This document shows positions 1 to 12,800 of a DNA stretch of 64,000 nt, piece after piece. The stretch's first letter is position 1. Every line of letters begins with the position of its first letter. The position numbers were made by a program, and so were the translations under genes. Source of the DNA: Sanderia malayensis. Taxonomy: Eukaryota; Cnidaria; Scyphozoa; Semaeostomeae; Pelagiidae. The DNA lies in NCBI GenBank assembly GCA_013076295.1, contig RQOL01000616.1:3376392-3440391 (forward strand), written 5' to 3'. The notes beneath the pieces are model-generated. The model was not told the DNA's origin, made no database searches, and saw only the letters and a program-made list of their open reading frames with translations.

Positions 1-2
1 GC

Positions 3-131
3 AAGGTGGAAATGATTGATAAATACACGAGTAAAGAATCTGGTAAACTAAAGCTGCCGTCTAATCCAAAACCAGGAAGATCTAAGAGTGATACTAAATT
101 TGGAAAGCCTTCTTCTCACAAAAGAAAATGA
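3..131 (+). CDS. C-terminal end of an unidentified lysine-rich protein (partial)
   Basis: An open frame enters from the left edge and ends at a TGA at 129-131, giving about 42 residues. The tail is rich in Lys, Ser and Pro and ends in a basic HKRK stretch, which would suit a nuclear or nucleolar protein. No domain is visible, so I do not assign a function. The piece could also be a chance open frame at the window edge, but its composition differs clearly from the AT-rich stop-filled DNA that follows. Confidence 0.45.
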   Translation, partial: KVEMIDKYTSKESGKLKLPSNPKPGRSKSDTKFGKPSSHKRK

Positions 132-3100
132 GCTTAAATGAATATGCAAAGATTTCGAAACTGACATTTGTGATATACTTATCTCGTCAAACAATTGACC
201 TAAGTAATTAGTACAATATTTTATGTTAATATGATATAATGATTCATGTAGGTAAATTTAGCATTACTATTGAAAGCTGCAGAGTTTTATCAGGAAAAAT
301 AGAATCAAAATTTTTCTTGTCTTTTTTGTTTGTTTCTCTTTTGTCATTTCATTTGAAGTTTGATGACTCCTTCGCAGAGCTTAGTTTCGCTGCGCAGAAT
401 CTGGCAAACTTTTATAGTTTCATTGCATGAAATTGAAAAGTCCACACATGAAGAGTTCCTCGTTCACCTGACAAGGCCATGCAATAAGCTACATTTTCCT
501 GCTGAAGCACATTGAACATGCACATTATTAAATCGTGAAATGCCGGTTCAGTTTTGAGAAAGACAATTTATGTGAGTAGAACTTATTATTCATGGTCTAA
601 GACTGTTTGTTTTGCTGTTATTTTTGCTTTTTGTTGAGGCCTTGTTTGATTATGATGATAGGCCTAAGGAGAACCGCCGTGTGAATAATACGAAAGCTTG
701 TCTTTTAGCTTTAAGTGAACAGATGTAGCTTTATATTTAGCTTTGTATTTGTTAGGCCAAGGTCTTCAATTGTCAAAATGCGTATGCATCTTGATAGTTT
801 TAAACCGACTTTAAATTCTCCACCGATAATTAACTGCAATGTTTGCATTGGTCAACATCAGTTTTATTTTCATTTCTATTCGTGTGATAAAATGTTTTTG
901 AGGATAAACATACATACATGCCCTTAGCCGTTAAGTTTTGAAATTCACTTGAAAATATTCTCGAAATTTGCAAAAATGTCTTTTTTAATATCAGGAAAAA
1001 ATATGCAAATGCCACGCCCCTTTTTGGCCACTCCCCCTTTGGACTATTGGACGTCATTGGCCCTGGCCCACTAATGGCCCACCAGCACAATTGAAATAGC
1101 CTTTGTAACAGGTCCAATTTTTTGTCTCAACAAATCTTAATCATAACAGACTTCGTTTGTCTTCACTTTCGACGATTTTGTTAAATCTATAATTTTGCAG
1201 TTTCTTGTTATATAATGAGAAAGACGCCATAGTTACGTTTGGGTATACAGTATTATCTCGCCACCGAGAGAGTGACTTGTAAGTGACTTGATCCCGTTAT
1301 TTTTCTAAAAACAATAAATAAAACAATAATTTATCGTTTTTAAACAATACTCTGGTCCCAAAGAACCAATTTCTAAACGGGCGGTGTGATACTGTATTTC
1401 ACAGCTGAAATGAAAATGTTACAAGATTTCTCAAACGAATTGTCAGAAGGGAATTCGAATTCAGAAGAGCAAATTGTCCGTGAGTGACATCATTGTTTGA
1501 ACGAATTTTTTCTTTACAAAGGGATCAACAAATTTTTAATCGACAATAAACTGGCCGGCTACGTGGCAAGGCATCGTGATTGGCTTGCCATCATGAAAGA
1601 TGTAAAACTACAAATGTGTGGATGTTAAAATTAAACATGGCGACAATAGCAGGTGTTATTGCACAATTCCTCTCCTCGGTCATTGCATATGTCTTCGTAT
1701 CATATGCTACTTATCTTCCACGACCAACAATAATTCGTGACGTAGTAGTCCCTGGAATCAATTAGCCATTAATATATATTGCAAAGTCAAACATCTACGA
1801 TTTTCATCAACACAAAATTAAGCTAAAACAATGAAAATGCCAAGTCTTAATTTGGATAGAAATTCCCTTCTTTAACTACAATAGGGTACATGTGTTCTGG
1901 GAAACCTTTTGCACGCATCTTTTGCATGCTCCTCATCTCCCAGGCAATGTTGTCTGGAGTCGTAGTCTTATGTCTGGAGGGTAATAAAGCTCGCAAAAAG
2001 AAGTTTGCGGGTTGGTAGTCTTTTTGTAATTTTACAATTGTCCGAGGACTTTTGTCTCCTATTGCATTGTACGTATTATACGCTGGCCTGCATCGCAGAT
2101 GCAATCCTCAAAGTAGATATCTTCCGAGGATTGGGTTTGTGACGCAGACTAGCGAGAGATTGTATATTTTTCAGTTAATAGAAATAGGCTCGAACTTAGG
2201 ATTCTTTAGTCGTTTTTGACAGCTGAAGAATCGTCAATGCAACGCTTAGAAAACCCACTACAACATAGTAAATCATGATTATAAAGTTTATAAAGCTTAT
2301 AAAGTTTATAAAGCAATGCAGAAGTATTTATTGATCATTGCTCTTTTTAATTGCCTAAACAACCGCATAGGAAAGAAATTAAACAACACGTTTTCTATTC
2401 TTATTTTGTCAACATGATTTCTAGTGAGGTCACACGGATGAATTTCATGGATTTTGCTCTGCACTTTATTATATAACGAGCAGCTTTAGAGCAGGAAAGT
2501 CTTACCAATTTGCATAAACGTAGTTTAACAGGATGGGACTATGCGGAGGATTAATACACCTGATTACGTGAAAATGCTTGTTTTTTGAAATGGTTTTAGC
2601 TCAGTAAGCCCGCATTGTCCATAACGTACTGATATGGCTTATACAATTTCAACTATTAAGAACGTTTGCACTGTCAACGTATTATCTGTTAAGCAAGAGC
2701 TATTATAAGTGGAAAGCAGGTGGATTTTTTTCCATCCAATTTCTGTTATTCCCTTCTGTATCTGTATTCACTGATGCAAAAGAAAACCTGGGCAGATTGC
2801 AGATCAGAAATCACCTCAAATTAATTAGCTGATTTCAAAATCATGTATTGGTTGCGGAACTTTCAACAGAGATTAATAATCTTACCATTCTTTATTTTTA
2901 GTTAATTAGGTAATATTATATATTAATTACATTGTTTTGTTTTGAAAATCAAGCCCTGTTTTAACGAGATCAAAAGATGATATCCTGACGCGTTTGATAG
3001 CTGAAATTAAATCATTCAAATACTTAAGTAAGTAGACGTCGTCATTTACCTAAGCATTTCTGAATTTTTATTTCGCTTTTAATCATTCATCAAACTTTTA

Positions 3101-3461
3101 GTTTCTTTCAGTATAATATTGAGAATGTTTGATTAATTTCGAGTCCAATGAGACAATCTAAGACAATTGAACATTTTCTTACGATTGCCTAAACAAACAT
3201 GTGTACCATTCTTGAGGTTCATTTCATTGCATATCTCGTATATACCAACGCACACTTCGTCAATCAGCCAACATGATAAAACGTTCGCTAGCAGTAACCT
3301 TTGGAGATGTTAATTGTGTTTCTGTCTATGTTCTGATTGGCTGATTTTGTTTGAAAAGCAGAATTTTTTGACCAGCCGATTATCTGCCTATCGCGCGGTG
3401 CGTCAAAGTGTCCTGCACTCCCGCTCTTTATCCGCGTAGGCAACTTTGTGAGTGGGCTGCG
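132..3461. other. Intergenic stretch with no supported gene
   Basis: AT-rich DNA with frequent stops on both strands. The short open frames here show no domain and no splice-linked continuation. It should contain the terminator of the gene to the left and the distal promoter of the IP3 receptor gene. A locally GC-richer patch at about 3390-3460 precedes a TATA-like element. Confidence 0.5.
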
Positions 3462-3469
3462 TATAAAAG
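3462..3469 (+). promoter_or_regulatory. Candidate TATA box of the IP3 receptor gene
   Basis: TATAAAAG lies just downstream of a GC-richer segment and about 360 bp before the first ATG of the IP3 receptor frame. Spacing allows a 5' untranslated leader of roughly 330 bp. This is a motif match only; AT-rich DNA produces such motifs by chance. Confidence 0.35.
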
Positions 3470-3820
3470 AAATAGCTGATGGTCGTGATGAGCCGGCTGC
3501 TACTTATTAAACAAGGCTACGCTGTGAAATCCAACTAATAATTCAATTTTAGATCGCTTTAAAGGAGTTTCCGTGTGAATTCAGTTTTTGTCTACGCAGT
3601 CCGTGTGTTGTGGTTGTTTTGGAGATCTACCTGATGCTGGCTTATGCTTTGCTTTAGAAACAACGCTGATAATCAAGCATAGACATCGGCGGGCACACAA
3701 TTTCATCTTGAACACCGAGACATTTGCACTGGGTTTGTTATAGAAGCCAGTAACATGCTGAATAGTGGTTGTTAAGCACACGCGATTAAGAGTCGAGTTG
3801 GGTTAAGGAGATTTCAAATT

Positions 3821-6800
3821 ATGATATCATTTGATGGTGAAATATCATTTTCTTCGCACAGTGACCCATTAGAGAAAAGTATGGCTTCTTCGTCTCGTTT
3901 TCTCCATATTGGTGATATAATATCGCTATTTGCTGAAGGTGGAGTCAGTGGATTTATCAGCACACTCGGGTTAGTGAATTCTCAATTTTCCCATTCTTCT
4001 CACGTTTACTTTATTGAACGCGAAAACCCAATACTTGCTATCCTATCGCAAACATAATTTTATAATTTCGTCCGTGTAAACACATGAAAATCTTCATTTG
4101 TGTTTATTAAATTGTGGATGTGTACGCCGTGGAAAAACTGCAGCTGCTCTTAATCACCAACAAATTTAGAAGTTTTCTTTAGATTTAATGTTTTTTCATG
4201 AATTATTGCTATGAACAATCATTAGCATTGTTAACAATTGAAAACTCTGTAATTTAAGAACATGTCGTCATATTGCACGCATCTTGTGTATTTTCCAAGC
4301 TTAGAATCTGTTTTTCTTCAATTCTTTTTTCATCATAAATCATTAATTAACTTAGACAGCGATAGGTTTTCTGCGATCAAGTTAAATTAACGGACTGGCC
4401 AATTTTTTCGGCATACAGACTTGCTCAAAAATGCTGAAGAAGTCTTTACAAATTCGTAGTATTTTTTTCAGAAAATTCTCCAAATCAAGCCATACTATTT
4501 TTCAATATTTTTCCATTTATTGTTATTAATCTTTTTTGAATATTTTCGTATAAATCTGAAAGGAATCCGATGTAACATTTGAGTCGACTCGCCCTTTTTT
4601 GCTATTCTTGTTTCATCTTTTTTTTCCTTCCATTCGTCTTTTTGTATTTTTAAGTTAATTTTTGAAATAATCTTTTTCCTAGTCTTGTTGATGATCGAGT
4701 TGTTGTTGAACCAGATGCTGGAACATTGGGAAGTCCACCAGTGAAACATAGAGGTTTCTATCAACTTTACACCCACTTATTGTGATGATATGCATGCATA
4801 TCATAATCACAGAGAAAATATATACATACCTATATCCAGCTTCTTAGTTTATATATATCCATAATACATAATAGATTAAGATCAATTTCATCAAAAGCAG
4901 CAGATAAATAGCCAAGGAAAATCACAGAGAAAAATATTTTTTTCGAATTTTTTTAATCAAACCAAGGGGAAATAATGTTTTCTTCGTGATTTTTCTTGCT
5001 TATTCATATAGTTAAGAGATTTGTGTATTGATTTGTGTTTAGTAGAATGCTCAATGGTAGAACATACGTTGAGTAAGAATAATCAAGCCACTACATTTAT
5101 CTCCACAAGCCTGTTTCGTGGTTGATTCACTCTTCAGGAGATGTTGATATATGGGGAAATAATGTCAACATCACCTGGAGGTTGATTTGCCCACGAAACA
5201 GGCTTGCAGAGGTGAAAAACGTAGTTTGATTTTTCAACTCTCAAAACACATTTCCCTTCACGTCTACCTTGAGCAGTGTAGCATGGGTAAATGAAAATAC
5301 AGACTTCCTATGTGTGTTTGTCATTGTCTATTGGTTGGGAGACTATTAATGGCTTTATTCTAAGCAATTGGTATGATTTCTTGTAGACTGTCTGTTCAAA
5401 GTATGTCCCATGAATCGATACTCAGCCCAGAATCAGTTTTGGAAAGCCGCAAAACCAGCTGTTTCAACTACAAGTGATACTGTACTTCTCAAAAAGCTCC
5501 ACGTAGGCAACCGACTAACATCCTTTAATAGTTACTGCCTTCCTTATGCTCCAAATTGGCTTCATTGATATAACCCATCAAGACTTTTTTCAGCCTCAAT
5601 TATCGAGACTATCAGTGTCTTTCAAAGCTTTTGCTCCGGGCTATAATCGAAGAAAATATAAATGTTGTGTGTAATTGCTTTCAACATGTTCTTAGCATGC
5701 TGCAGAACTGGAGAAGAAACAAAACGAGCAAGATAATAAGAAAATGATATCCACTGTTGTCCAATACGGAGGAGTCATACAAGTATGAATATTACTATTT
5801 ATACCTATACTTTAGATTGTAAGATATACGATTATCAGCAAAACCCAAAGATGCAGTGCAAGAGGCGATGTAATGCATGGTACTCTATTAATAATGCTGC
5901 TCTTTTCTTCCACAGCTTTTGCATATAAAAAGCAACAAATACCTCACTGTGAACAAGCGTTTACCTGCATTGCTGGAGAAGAATGCAATGAGGGTCCATT
6001 TAGATGCAGAAGGAAACGAAGTATTATCATCATCATCATCATATATTCTAACTATATTTATAGCCGCAACTCTAATATCTTTTGAGCAATGTGCCTGTAT
6101 CGCAAGCTTTTTTGAGCTTACGATACAGGCACATTGCTTTGTCTGAAACTGAATCTCTAATTAATCTGTAGATTGTACTGATTGCCATATGTACCAAGTA
6201 TTTTGTCTACCGTTGTTTGATTTCTTCCGTATTTTTTCGATTTTGCTAGGGCTCTTGGTTCTACATCAATCCCTTCTACAAGCTTCGAGCAGCGGGTGAT
6301 AACGTAAGCATTGGGTTTATTGATCTATGCTGTCTCTACACTGTTGAGTAAGACCCATCTGAGAGCCCAATGCTGCTGAAAATAGCTAATAATGCAGATA
6401 TGAGAGCTACTGATAACACTAGCGTAAGAAGGCATCAACGTTTGTTAAACTCAACAAGTCTATTAAATCATGATTGTTCCCGTCTTTTTTTGCAGGTTGT
6501 TGTTGGAGACAAAGTTGTTTTGAATCCGGTCAACGCAGGCCAGCCACTGCACGTAAGCAAGTATGAACTAGCCGACAAGCCCGGGTGTAGAGAGGTACGT
6601 AGATGATAATGACAATTATGATAGTAACCATAGAGTAATGCAGATTGCTAGAGAGGATTGCCTCACCCATCGAACGTCCATGCCATTGCACCTAATGTTT
6701 ACACATTCAATTGTTAATTATGATTATTATATTTTGCTGGTTGTTTATCATCTTATTTTGGTTGAATATTTCAGGTGAACTCAGTGAATTCGAACACGTG

Positions 6801-9800
6801 TTGGAAAATCAATTTGTACATGGATTACAGTCAGAATAGAGATGACGTCCTCAAAGGGGTAAGTAGGAACAAACTTTGGATTGCATCTGGTAATAGCAAG
6901 TGCAGTCAATGTTAATAGTGATTGCTTGTGCTTTTCTCTTCAGGGTGATGTAATACGATTGTTTCACGCGGAGCAGGAGAAGTTTCTCACCATGGACGAC
7001 TACAAACGTAAATCATACGTCTTTCTGCGCACTACAGCCCGCGCAACTGCTGCGTCGGCAACAAGCTCCAAAGCATTGTGGGAAATCGAGGTAACAACAG
7101 TCTGATCTACTTGATATGCAGTCTTTGTGAGAATGAATCTCGGTATAAACGAATCGCTAACTAAATGATGTGTTTATCCACAGGTAGTCCAATATGATCC
7201 TTGTCTGAGTGGCGCTGCTCAGTGGAATAGTTACTTCAGATTCAAGCATCTCGCAACGGACAAATACTTAGCAGCCGAGGTATGAGCACTTTATTGTTGA
7301 TCATACATCCTGCAACCATGCATACTGTACAGTGAACTGTTTCTATGCAAGTTTCCTTTCGATGTCTTAGTTTGATGAAAGCAATGCGAAGGATGCAACA
7401 AGGAATAAGCTGCGGAGCAATGGAGAGGTTTATTCGTTGATATCTGTTGGAAACAGCAATGACATTGCTTCTCTCTTCGAACTCGATCCAACTGTGTTGC
7501 AAAGAACGGATGACATGGTTCCCAAGTAAGCAACTGTTTGATTCACTAATTTCTACTGTAATTCTGTTTTGCTTGCTACTGCATGTAGTTTTGCAACATG
7601 CATGTGAATATGAATGTGAATGTAAATTTAAATGTAAATGTAAATGTAAATGTAAATGTAAATGTAAATGTAAATGTAAATGTAAATGTAAATGTAAATG
7701 TGAATGTGAATGTAAATGTAAATGTAAATGTAAATGTAAATGTGAATATGAATATGAATATGAATGTGAATGTGAATGTGAATATGAATGTGAATGTGAA
7801 TATGATTCTCGTAGGTCGTCGTATGTTCGCCTGAAGCATGTTTGTACTGACACGTGGGTGCATTCAACATCAATACCTATTGATGTCGATGAAGATAAAC
7901 CAGTCATGCACAAGGTATTGCATATGCTTTCTTTATACTTCTATCAATGACTTTCCAGTCGATCTCCCAGTCTCTATTTCCATGCAATAATGATCAATAG
8001 TTTTTTCATTAGCTGCAGCGTATGTCGGGTGGTTAGTAATGTATTGCAAATGTCATTAATAAGATGTTGCGTATTTACCTGCAGGTTGGTACTGCTTCGA
8101 TAAAAGAAGATAAAGAAGCGTTTGCAATTATTCATGTTAAAGCTGACGAAGTGAGAGATCTTGATTTCATGAATGATGTCAGCAAAGCTCTGACAGAGTA
8201 TTGCAAGAAGTTGGAAGAGGGACATTTTATGCTATCAGACAGAAAGTACGTTACGTTGTTTGCAGAAAGGCATCACTTTTATAAAGCTACATAGACAGTT
8301 TTTTGATGTTACTAAGACTTAAAACTTGTGATATTCATTGTGTAGTTGTTGTTTAGCAGCATCATTGATAACGTTTGATTTCTGTTCAATATTTAGGAGT
8401 CTTGCACAGTTGCTGACTGAGCTAAATCTATTTGTTCTGAACATGGAAACGATTGCCAATAAGCAAGACATTCTCTCCATCACATCTCAGAAGCCAGATC
8501 GAGAAAGACAGAAACTTGCGAGAGAACAAAATGTACTCAAATTGGTAAGAGGACATTCTCTATTGTCAAAGTAATGTTTAATGATAAACCAGATGTTGTA
8601 AAGCTGGTAGATTTTCTTAAGGACTGCGAGTTATTTCCATGCATCGAGAACTGGTTGATCTGATGTAACTTTACGTATCAGCATTTTTTATTGATGTGTT
8701 TTGCTGGTTAATGGCAGGTGTTTCAGTTGCTGAAAGCACCATTTGTGGACAAGAGTGCCGCTGGACCAATGCTGAAAATTGATGAGCTTGCTGATCAACG
8801 TAATGCCCCTCTTCGGCATATCTTGCGTTTATCTTACAGACTTCTGAGAAACAGCTGCAAAGATTACAGAAAGAATCAAGTAAGACGAGATTTGAATTCT
8901 TTATCATTTTATTCTATCCTCCTGCAGTGAGCATTGGACTCCATCTGCCTCCAAAACATAGACGGATCCCAGCGGCTATCGAGTCACCTAGTCGTTTATT
9001 CACCATGTTTAAGATCATCGCTTTCGTACATTCTTTTCTTTCAGGAATATGTTGCAAAACAGTTCGGCTTCATGCAGTCACAAATAGGATACGATCTATT
9101 GGCAGAGGAAACCATAACAGATCTTGTTCACAATAATAGGCAGCTGCTAGAAAAACATATCACTGCTAAGGAAATTGAAACATTTGTTACTTTAATAAGA
9201 AGAAAACGGGACTACAGGTGAGTCAAATAATTTTATGTAATCATGCTATCTTACTTTGTAGATATGTCTGAATTTTACCACTGCATTTTCTCTTGTTTGT
9301 TCCAATTGCATTGCGAGTTTTTATCTGACGTTTTTTTCTGTTGTTCTTTGGTAGATTTCTCGATTATCTTTCGGATCTGTGCGTGTCAAACAACACTGCC
9401 ATTCCAGCAATGCAAGAGCTTATTTGTAAATCCGTGCTCAACCCTAAAAATGTTGATTTGTTGGTGGAGACGAGGTTAGTTTCTTCAGTTGTTCATATCT
9501 TTAATTATCATCCTTATTAATCACGTTCATTCTTATTCATTCTTATTGGCTGTCATAGTCCAGCGGTTTATTTGTTGATTATTTATGTGCATATTTATGT
9601 TTATGATTCATTGTATGTGTGTACATTTATGTTGCATTCTAATCTTATTAACGACACGATTGATGAATGCTCTTATTCCTGAGCTTTTCTGAGTTCAATT
9701 ACATCGTTTGCTTTGTATTGTTGTTTGTTTGCTTTGGTTGTTGTTTGTTTGCTTTGTATTGTTGTTTATGACTTGCAGAACTTACGACAACGATGTATAC

Positions 9801-12800
9801 GTGTTCTGGGAAGGTGGGACACAAATAAAGTCGCAGCGCTTATTGGCAAGGGGGGCAATTGCTAACAATCCTGATGATGCTTACCTCCTTAATTTTTACA
9901 CGTGAGTCGGCCCAATCTTCTTTGTTTCCATTTGCCCTCATTTTCAATTTATGCCAATGGTGATGTGTATGCATTGTTGATAAGTGCCTCAACTTGCATC
10001 TTTTCTTAACAGGAATCAACTGCATTTGTTTGCTCAGATGTGCTTGGATCGGCAGTATCTGGCAATAAACAGCATCAGTAAACAATTGCACATCGAGTTG
10101 ATGATGAGGTAGATTTCTCAATTAATTTATCAATGCATTTTTCTTTATTGTGACATTAAGTTTTGTTACCAGGTTCTTATTGTATACTTCCAGCTCCAGA
10201 AAAGGATTTGTTAGATCAGAGAGGACGATGAAGGAGTTAATAGTTTGATAAATCTTTGATGAATGTTCCTGCTTGTCAACTCAGGTGCAGATTAGCTAGT
10301 CAAAGAAGCTCAGATAGTCGAGAACCTGAGCTCGAATGTCGTAGTAAGTCTATCATTCAATAATACGCCAGATAGTCCCTCAAATATCTATTCCTTCGCT
10401 GATGATAATGGCTCGTTAGTTTCACTGATAAAGTAAGAAGAGTTTAGTTATAGACACTTGATTATACCCAGTTTAGTTAAACATGCTTTTGTCAATTTTT
10501 GTCAAACCAATTTGATTTTTAGGTGCATTTCAGATGAATACTTGCCAGCCTCATTAAGAGCCGTGTTTTGTCGTTTGATGCTTCACCTGCACATCGATAG
10601 AGACCCACAAGAGCCCGTACAACCTGTCAGATACGCTCGGCTCTGGTCGAAAATTCCGGAGGAGCATTCTGTTGAAGAGTGAGTCTATTCTTACTTGCGC
10701 TCGTTATGACAATTTTTATTGGAGAATTAGTTGTAGAATATCAGAGGTTTTGTTTTTCTGTGCATTTGAGCTATTTATCGTGCGACTGTAGGTATGATTT
10801 GCAACTGAAAGAAGAACTTCGTGGTGATACGAACACGACAAGCAGTATTCGATTCTTACCAACAATGAAATTCGTAGAAACTTATTTGGAGAATATTGCA
10901 AAGTCGAGAGGTGGAGGATTCACTGATCCAGACCAAAACAAACTGACTTACGAAGTATGTTCATAAGTATATAAATATATCTATACCTTAATATTCAAGG
11001 TTCTATAGGGAGCGTATTAGGGAAGGGGGTTCAACAGAGAGGGGCGCCTAATAGAGTCATTTGTTCATACACTGCTCTTCTTGGTTATTGTTTTACCTAT
11101 TGATCTGTTGTTGATTGGCATTTGATTTGCTTTTCAGGTTGTTCAAATTGCCCGATACCTGATCCGTTTTGGTTTCTACGGCTTCAAGGATTTGCTACGC
11201 ATAACTCAAGTGCTGCTTGTGATATTGGATGGAGAAGAAGCCAAACACCTTAAACATTCGGGTAATTGTTTCTTCTCGATTACATTTAATTTACTATTAA
11301 ATCTACAATCTTTGCTTCCTGTATGGGCACTTCCGAAGGCTATGCGATGCATGTTGACAACTATTTCTCCCATCTTTTAAAGACAATTTGAAGAAGTCGG
11401 ATGTTTACAAGTCCATTCAATCTGTTGGTGCAGTAATGACTAAAGTCGCTCTTGGAATGACTATTAATTCTGTTGACGTATACCCACCAGCCGTAGGTAA
11501 GCCGTGATTGCTATTTTATTGCTTAGCTCATTTCTCCTCATTTGTTCTCTTTGCTTCTCTTTACCACATCTTTCTGCTCCTCAATCTTCGAACCATCTTC
11601 TAGATAAGACTCCACCACCTTTAACTTCCAACAAGAAAGCAGCAAATCAGGTGGACCTGGTCGTGATGAATACCAAACTGAAGATCATTGAAATTCTTGA
11701 ATACATAATGAATATTCGTCTTGATTTTCGTATCTCAACTCTACTGTCGATATTCAAGCGCGATTTTGATGAGAACGGAGCGAAAACACACAGCACAGAT
11801 AACGGAGGTGAGACAAATTATGTCATTCATAATTTTGAAATTCTAACTCAAATCGTGTAAGGTAAATTAAACGTACTTTATGTCAAACGTTATATGGGCA
11901 CTTGGATGAAGTTTCTTTTCTCTATTCAGGAGTTGATTTGGATAACATTAGCTATGAAGCAGAGAAAATGTTCAACACAAGGTAGAGAGGTTGCTTCTAA
12001 AGCTGTGATTCTTATTCGCAATATGTCGCCATCCAAGCGTTGCTCATCGTTGCATCTCATTGCATTTGTATGCAGTTTGGATTATGCACACACATTTGCC
12101 ACATGAATGACGAAACATTTCGTGTATTGTTTTCTAGTGACAGCGACATAGATTTGGATCTGGATGCATGTGGCGGAAAGATGTTCCTGCGTGTTTTGAT
12201 TCACCTGTGTATGCATGATTATGCACCGCTTGTTACTGGGGCATTGCAGTTGCTTTTGAGGCATTTTGGTCAACGAAAAGAGGTTCTTCAAGCCTTCAAG
12301 CAGGTACGATGAACTCAAACAACGTGCATTAGCAAAGTAACTGTCAGAAACATCTCCACTGTGTTGATTCTGTGCTGTTAGTGTCTAGCATGTGTTTGAA
12401 CCTTATCTTCCATCATTTAAGGTCCAGTTGCTTGTTTCTAATGAAGACGTGGATAATTACAAGCAAATTAAGTCAGACTTGGATGAGCTGAGATTGCTGG
12501 TCGAGAAGTCAGAGCTGTGGGTTTACAAAGGAAGATCTCCAAGCATCATAACAATTCAAGCACCTGGATTGAAAAAGAGAAAGAGCAAACTGACAATGCA
12601 ACAAGAGAAAGATGACCCTGATAAAGACAGCAATGGCAAAGCAGACTCTCGAACATCCATATCATCTTTACAAGTACACAATTATTGTTCTTCTTGTTCC
12701 TTTTCATAGTTTTATCAGTTAGATACATGTGCGTATGCTTATCATGCGGATTTACATAATGTGTTGCTATTTATTCCAGGATGAAGGAAGTATTGCCGAT

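Larger units (their letters stand above)
3821..9474 (+). other. ITPR: IP3 receptor suppressor/MIR and IP3-binding exons (1-17)
   Basis: Coding exons: 3821-3969, 4683-4753, 5387-5502, 5696-5782, 5916-6020, 6250-6303, 6496-6594, 6775-6858, 6944-7090, 7184-7279, 7371-7525, 7815-7914, 8085-8245, 8397-8544, 8718-8879, 9045-9217, 9355-9474. They encode the N-terminal suppressor domain and the MIR-containing ligand core ([34 protein letters not shown]), then the alpha-helical half of the binding pocket. One difference from vertebrates is RTTARAT where the usual core reads RTTGRQS; the arginines that contact phosphate are retained. Confidence 0.9.

Noticed and set aside
1580..1765. 61-codon plus-strand frame with a hydrophobic segment
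   Set aside because: Short, unsupported by neighbours, and typical of AT-rich chance frames.
1847..2104. 85-codon frame on the minus strand (ends EGNFYPN)
   Set aside because: It begins with TTG, has a stop just upstream, and matches no family I recognise. It could be the last exon of a real gene, but nothing supports a splice partner.
7242..7950. Long open frames with Cys-Lys, Asn-Val or His-Ile/Leu repeats on both strands
   Set aside because: They are translations of the intronic hexanucleotide array and its flanks; genuine IP3 receptor exons flank and interrupt them.
10285..10343. Possible extra IP3 receptor exon with AG...GT borders
   Set aside because: Including it breaks the phase between the exons ending at 10108 and starting at 10523, which join directly to give the conserved MMRCISDE sequence.
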